Shown piece by piece: positions 58,599-64,000 of a DNA stretch of 64,000 nt. How positions within the stretch are numbered: position 1 is the first letter of the stretch; every line of letters begins with the position of its first letter. Origin of the DNA: Hornefia porci (lineage in GTDB: Bacteria > Bacillota > Clostridia > Peptostreptococcales > Anaerovoracaceae); the NCBI RefSeq assembly GCF_001940235.1, contig NZ_MJIE01000001.1, forward strand, positions 2,356,001-2,420,000, in the 5' to 3' direction. The notes below the pieces were generated by a model, which did no database searches, was not told the origin of the DNA, and saw nothing but the letters and a program-made list of their open reading frames with translations. The translations under genes and the position numbers were made by a program.

Positions 58599-59434
58599 CA
58601 AGTGAAATCAAAGATATTTTGGAGAACATGACAACCGCCGCCCCGGAGATGGAGGACTATATCGGCGAGGACGGACTGCTTTACTGCGGAAAGTGCCATA
58701 CGCCGAAAGAAGCCTACTTCCCGGAGGGTAAGGAGCTGTTTGGCCGTGACCGCCACCCGGCAGAGTGCGACTGCCAGAGAGCCGCCCGTGAGCAGCGGCA
58801 GGCCGCCGAGGAACACCGCCGCCATGTGGAAGCCGTGGAAAATCTGAAACAGAGGGCTTTTGCCGACTCAGCCATGCAGCAATGGACATTCGAGAACGAC
58901 AACGGCAGAAACCCGCAGACCGGGATTGCCCGGCGGTATGCGGAGCATTGGGAAGAAATGCAGGCCGAAAACATCGGCTGCCTGTTCTGGGGGAACGTCG
59001 GCAACGGGAAAAGCTACCTTGCGGGCTGTATCGCAAACGCCCTCATGGAGAAAGAAGTCCCCGTATATATGACGAACTTCGCCGTTATCCTGGGCGACCT
59101 CTCTCCCGGCTTTACAGGCCGGAATGAGTATATTTCCCGCCTTTGCCGCTATCCGCTGCTTATCATTGACGACTTCGGCATGGAGCGTGGCACCGACTAT
59201 GGACTGGAACAGGTATTCCATGTGATTGATACCCGATACCGCAGCAACAAGCCGCTGATCGCCACCACCAACCGCCCGCTGGACGAGTTGAAAAAGCCGA
59301 CAGACACGGCCCATTCCCGGATTTATGACCGACTGCTGTCCATGTGCGTCCCGATACGCTTTACTGGCGTCAACTTCCGGCAGGAAACCGCAAAGCGGAA
59401 AATGGAAACCATGAAGAAACTGCTGGCTGAATGA
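58595..59434 (+). CDS. DnaC/IstB-like ATPase of the nested transposon
   Basis: 279 residues. An N-terminal cysteine group (YCGKCHTPKE, CDCQRAAREQ) precedes an AAA+ domain with Walker A GNVGNGKSY (about 133-141) and Walker B LLIIDDFGMERG. It is a distant relative of the ICE copy at 44,660, in the same order after RepA. Probably a helicase loader. Confidence 0.85.
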   Translation: MTSEIKDILENMTTAAPEMEDYIGEDGLLYCGKCHTPKEAYFPEGKELFGRDRHPAECDCQRAAREQRQAAEEHRRHVEAVENLKQRAFADSAMQQWTFENDNGRNPQTGIARRYAEHWEEMQAENIGCLFWGNVGNGKSYLAGCIANALMEKEVPVYMTNFAVILGDLSPGFTGRNEYISRLCRYPLLIIDDFGMERGTDYGLEQVFHVIDTRYRSNKPLIATTNRPLDELKKPTDTAHSRIYDRLLSMCVPIRFTGVNFRQETAKRKMETMKKLLAE

Positions 59435-59448
59435 AAGGAGTATTGCCT

Positions 59449-59637
59449 ATGGAGAATATCAAGCAGCACGACCACCGTACCACCCGCCGCCCCGACTGCG
59501 TGACGGAAATCCGCATGGGGAATACCGTTCTTGTCGTGTCCGGCTTTTTCAAGAAAGACACCACCAGCACCGCCGCCGACAAGATGGCGAGGGTACTGGA
59601 AGCGGAAGCCGCTGCTACACAAAAAAAGGCGATTTGA
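59449..59637 (+). CDS. tnpW: Transposon-encoded protein TnpW
   Basis: 62 residues from ATG 59449, after AAAGGAGTATTGCCT. The TEIRMGNTVLVVSGFFKKDT stretch is typical of the small TnpW proteins found before the recombinase of Tn4451-like elements. The function is unknown. Confidence 0.8.
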   Translation: MENIKQHDHRTTRRPDCVTEIRMGNTVLVVSGFFKKDTTSTAADKMARVLEAEAAATQKKAI

Positions 59638-59689
59638 CAAGCTGTAAAGAAGCAGATTTATCACTTTTACCGCTGTACAGCCGCCCCTG

Positions 59690-59715
59690 TTCCGTGGTAC
59701 AATGAAACCACGGAA
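59690..59715 (+). promoter_or_regulatory. Recombinase promoter -10 inside an inverted repeat
   Basis: TTCCGTGGT / ACCACGGAA (59690-59698, 59707-59715) flanks TACAAT (59698-59703), about 45 bases before the recombinase start. A regulator binding here would block the promoter. No clear -35 is seen. Confidence 0.4.
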
Positions 59716-59718
59716 TAG

Positions 59719-61368
<1,650 letters not shown>

Positions 61369-61375
61369 CGCCTGA

Positions 61376-61430
61376 CCTATCCGACACAGCCCTAAGTGCC
61401 GGATAGGAACGGCAAAATTTTTTACACTTC
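61376..61430 (+). terminator. Hairpin after the recombinase gene
   Basis: CCTATCCG / CGGATAGG with a 15-base loop lies 8 bases after the recombinase stop and is followed at a distance by AAAATTTTTT. It may end the recombinase transcript. Confidence 0.5.
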
Positions 61431-61453
61431 TATTACTTCTTTATCGCACATTA

Positions 61454-61549
61454 GCAAAGAGCCAAGGTATTAAGCAGCTTATGGCTGGAGGAGGTATCGT
61501 TCTTATCGGACTTAAGCTCATTCCACTACTTGCTAATGTACTCAATTGA
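61454..61549 (+). pseudogene. MAFF2 family protein, 3' half, restored by removal of the nested transposon
   Basis: The frame reads AKSQGIKQLMAGGGIVLIGL and ends at TGA 61547-61549. Joined to the first 40 codons at 49324, it completes a protein of about 71 residues with two hydrophobic segments. It has no start of its own. Confidence 0.9.
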
Positions 61550-61568
61550 GAAGAAAAGGAGAGCTTAG

Positions 61569-62435
61569 ATGTTTGGAATATTCGACAAGATAGAAGAATT
61601 CTTTAAGGAACTTCTACTGGGCGGTATCCAAGCAAACTTAGAGTCCATGTTTCTTGACATCAACGACAAAGTTGGTGCGGTTGCAACAGATGTAGGTAAA
61701 ACGCCTATGGGGTGGAACGGAGATGTGTTTGCATTTATCAAAAGTATTAACGATTCCGTCATTATTCCCATAGCGGGACTAATTATCACAGCAGTCCTTT
61801 GTATCGAGCTTATCAATATGGTTATACAGAAAAATAACCTACATGATAATACGGATACATTTGAATTTTTCAAGTACATCATCAAGATGTGGATTGCTGT
61901 ATGGTTGGTATCTCACGCTTTTGAATTTTCAATGGCGGTCTTTGATGTGGCACAGCATATGGTAAATAAGGCGGCAGGGGTGATAAACACCTCTGCCACC
62001 GTTTCCGGGGATCAGATAGTGGCGATGATGGATACCCTAAAAGAAAAGGGATTTGGAGAGCTTGTCATGATTCTCTTTGAAACCTCCATCATCAAGGTTG
62101 CAATACAGGCAATTTCCATAGTGATTATGCTTGTGGTTTATGGAAGAATGTTTGAGATTTATGTTTACTCATCGGTTTCAGCCATTCCATTTGCCACAAT
62201 GGGAAACAAAGAATGGGGGCAGATTGGAACAAATTACATCAAGGGACTATTTGCACTTGGACTACAAGGACTCTTTTTAATGGTTTGTCTTGGAATATAC
62301 GCAGTATTAGTTAAGACGATTGAAATAACAGATATACACACAAGTACCATGACGATACTTGGATATGCGGTTTTGCTGGGGTTAATGATGCTAAAGAGCG
62401 GAACACTGGCCAAAAGCGTATTAAATGCACACTAA
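61569..62435 (+). CDS. VirB6/TrbL-like conjugation membrane protein
   Basis: 288 residues, ATG after AAAAGGAGAGCTTAG. After a short amphipathic start (MFGIFDKIEEFFKELLLGGI), about five to six membrane segments follow (SVIIPIAGLIITAVLCIELI, VIMLVVYGRMFEIYVYSSVS, LGLQGLFLMVCLGIYAVLV). It has the polytopic layout of VirB6-like channel components in Gram-positive ICEs and normally follows MAFF2. Confidence 0.8.
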   Translation: MFGIFDKIEEFFKELLLGGIQANLESMFLDINDKVGAVATDVGKTPMGWNGDVFAFIKSINDSVIIPIAGLIITAVLCIELINMVIQKNNLHDNTDTFEFFKYIIKMWIAVWLVSHAFEFSMAVFDVAQHMVNKAAGVINTSATVSGDQIVAMMDTLKEKGFGELVMILFETSIIKVAIQAISIVIMLVVYGRMFEIYVYSSVSAIPFATMGNKEWGQIGTNYIKGLFALGLQGLFLMVCLGIYAVLVKTIEITDIHTSTMTILGYAVLLGLMMLKSGTLAKSVLNAH

Positions 62436-62453
62436 AAAGAAAGGAAAGATAGT

Positions 62454-62717
62454 ATGAATAAAAGAAAAACAGTAATTACAGCAGTAGTAATTGGAGCAGG
62501 CGTTATGGCGGTAGTTGATAGAATCAGACTTTATAACAAGGTAGAAGAATTGGAAGAAAGGACACAGGACATTGGTCGCTGCCACAATGATTTTTGCTTA
62601 ATGCAGCAAAGATATAACAAGAATACAGATGAACAGCTTGCAATTATTCAGGATGAAATCGGCTCTGTATATGAACACTTTGAGGAGCTTTCAAAGGATA
62701 AAGAAGATGGGAGGTAA
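62454..62717 (+). CDS. Small ICE backbone protein with an N-terminal membrane segment
   Basis: 87 residues, ATG after AAAGGAAAGATAGT. Residues about 5-22 are hydrophobic (TVITAVVIGAGVMAVVD) and the rest is a charged helix. No family named. It lies between the VirB6-like and PrgI genes, 3 bases before the latter. Confidence 0.6.
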   Translation: MNKRKTVITAVVIGAGVMAVVDRIRLYNKVEELEERTQDIGRCHNDFCLMQQRYNKNTDEQLAIIQDEIGSVYEHFEELSKDKEDGR

Positions 62718-62720
62718 GCT

Positions 62721-63110
62721 ATGGCGTATGTACCAATTCCAAAAGACTTAAAGAAGGTAAAGACAAAGGTGGCTTTTAACTTAACGAAAAGGCAGCTCAT
62801 AGGATTTACCATTGCAGGACTTGTTGGAATACCTGTCTATTTATTTATGAGAAAGGTAGTACCAAACGATATAGCCGTTATATTTCTCATTGTGTCCACA
62901 CTTCCAATCTTTTTTATCACACTTTTTGAAAAGAACGGACTGACCTTTGAGAAATATTTTAAGCATATCTATTTGCATAAATTCTATCAACCACAAAAGA
63001 GAGTGAGAAAGGAGGTTTACCTTGAACAAGAAAAGAAAAATTCAGCAAATAAAGTTAGAAGAAAACAAAAAGGCATTAAGAAATCAAAAACAGGACTTAA
63101 AGAAAAGTAA
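62721..63110 (+). CDS. PrgI family conjugation protein
   Basis: 129 residues, ATG after GGGAGGTAAGCT. MAYVPIPKDLKKVKTKVAFN, TKRQLIGFTIAGLVGIPVYL and GLTFEKYFKHIYLHKFY match PrgI, a small two-segment membrane protein that joins the VirB4 ATPase to the channel. It overlaps the VirB4 gene by 89 bases, which start in another frame. Confidence 0.88.
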   Translation: MAYVPIPKDLKKVKTKVAFNLTKRQLIGFTIAGLVGIPVYLFMRKVVPNDIAVIFLIVSTLPIFFITLFEKNGLTFEKYFKHIYLHKFYQPQKRVRKEVYLEQEKKNSANKVRRKQKGIKKSKTGLKEK

Positions 63111-64000
63111 GGTTAAGTCAAAAAAAGATAAGGGAGGAATCCTTGATCTTATCTTTAAGAAAGAACAGAAAAGGTATACGGTAGAAGATACCATTCCCTA
63201 TCTTAGACTCTTAAAAAGTGGGATATGCCAGCTTGATGAAAAGCACTTCAGTAAAAGCATAGCCTTTCAGGACATTAACTATCAGCTTGCTTTAGACGAA
63301 GATAGGGACTTAATTTTTAATCAGTTTGCAAACTTTCTAAATTCCTTTGATCCAAGTGTCAGCATTGAGTTTTCCTACATCAATCAGCTTGGGCGAAATG
63401 AAGAAATGAAATCGGCAATTCAGATACCGGATAAAGGGGACGGCTTTGATGATATACGACTTGAGTTTAGAGAGATGCTAAAAAGCCAGATTGTAAAGGG
63501 AAATAACGGACTTAAAAAATCAAAGTATGTAACCTTTACAGTGGAAGCAGACAATTTAGCGCAGGCAACATCAAAACTTGAAAGACTGGAGATAGATATA
63601 TTATCTAATCTTAAAAGTATGGGGGTTCGTGCTGAAAGTCTTACCGGAGAAGAAAGGCTAAAGATACTTCACGATATATTAAATCCGAATAAGACCTTTG
63701 AGTTTTCATACAAAGACTTAAAGAAAAGAGAAAGCACCAAGACATATATTGTGCCTGATGAATTTAACTTTATGCCAAGCAGATATTTTAAGTTTGGGAA
63801 ATTTATCGGTGCAGTCAGCTACTTTCAAATCCTTGCAAGTGAACTATCTGACCGTATGCTATCTGAGTTTTTGGATATTGATGATAACATCAATATCTCT
63901 TTTCATATTAAGGCAATTGATCAGTCAGAAGCCATTAAGATGGTAAAAAGAAAAAATACCGATATTGATAAGATGCGAATTGAGGAAAACAAGAAGGCGG
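63022..64000 (+). CDS. VirB4-type conjugation ATPase, N-terminal part, cut by window edge
   Basis: TTG 63022 follows GAAAGGAGGTTTACC and the frame stays open to the end of the window (326 codons). A basic start (MNKKRKIQQIKLEENKKALR) leads to the VirB4 N-terminal domain (YTVEDTIPYLRLLKSGICQL, YINQLGRNEEM, KTYIVPDEFNFMPSRYFKFG). The nucleotide-binding half lies outside. It would power the conjugation channel with PrgI and the VirB6-like protein. Confidence 0.9.
   Translation, partial: MNKKRKIQQIKLEENKKALRNQKQDLKKSKVKSKKDKGGILDLIFKKEQKRYTVEDTIPYLRLLKSGICQLDEKHFSKSIAFQDINYQLALDEDRDLIFNQFANFLNSFDPSVSIEFSYINQLGRNEEMKSAIQIPDKGDGFDDIRLEFREMLKSQIVKGNNGLKKSKYVTFTVEADNLAQATSKLERLEIDILSNLKSMGVRAESLTGEERLKILHDILNPNKTFEFSYKDLKKRESTKTYIVPDEFNFMPSRYFKFGKFIGAVSYFQILASELSDRMLSEFLDIDDNINISFHIKAIDQSEAIKMVKRKNTDIDKMRIEENKKA

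Overview
The window looks like a chromosome segment of an anaerobic, amino-acid-fermenting member of the Bacillota (class Clostridia), species not determinable. The evidence is the murB-PHP-rapZ-whiA neighbourhood, an electron-bifurcating NfnAB pair, a V/A-type (apparently Na+-type) ATPase operon, a lysine-fermentation-type 3-keto-5-aminohexanoate cleavage enzyme (kce), strong AGGAGG-like ribosome sites and several TTG/GTG starts. Core DNA (1 to about 41,340) is visibly GC-rich. From about 41,340 the sequence turns AT-rich and is integrative mobile DNA, with a more GC-rich second element nested inside it.

Core region, left to right: nfnA (cut by the window edge) and nfnB; an exported C69 dipeptidase; a pstSCAB-phoU phosphate uptake operon behind a candidate Pho box, with a circularly permuted PstS; a tight four-gene operon (8,584-17,649) made of a sigma-54 activator whose sensor domain resembles the lysine-fermentation enzyme Kdd, a 1598-residue protein joining HD, helical-repeat, nucleotidylyltransferase and phosphoribosyltransferase-like parts, a lactate/malate-dehydrogenase-like protein and a two-part flavodoxin-fold reductase; a convergent metallophosphoesterase; an AI-2E family membrane protein, murB, a PHP protein, rapZ, kce and whiA; a TetR regulator divergent from an MMPL exporter plus LxxG-repeat partner, with one operator copy over each -35; a run of small ORFs between two identical terminators; the nine-gene V-type ATPase operon; and an rRNA uracil methyltransferase gene (rlmD/rumA type) with what looks like a leaderless promoter.

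The 3' end of that methyltransferase gene is the left junction of an integrative conjugative element of the CTn5/Tn1549-like kind, which runs off the right edge. Its backbone here is a CD1845-like small membrane protein with a broken start, an unknown 535-residue cargo protein, RepA, a DnaC-like ATPase, PcfB, the VirD4 coupling protein, VOC and TfoX-like cargo, an SSB, a MAFF2 small protein, a VirB6-like protein, PrgI and a VirB4 ATPase (partial).

The MAFF2 gene is split by a nested mobilizable transposon of about 12.0 kb (49,446-61,453) carrying tet(W) with its leader and attenuator, an XRE regulator, a methyltransferase, a nonsense-interrupted sigma-like gene, mobC and a relaxase, its own RepA/DnaC pair, TnpW and a large serine recombinase. 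The two MAFF2 halves rejoin in frame across a shared GC dinucleotide. The operon at 8.6-17.6 kb is the best candidate here for an undescribed system; the nested transposon is the clearest structural result.
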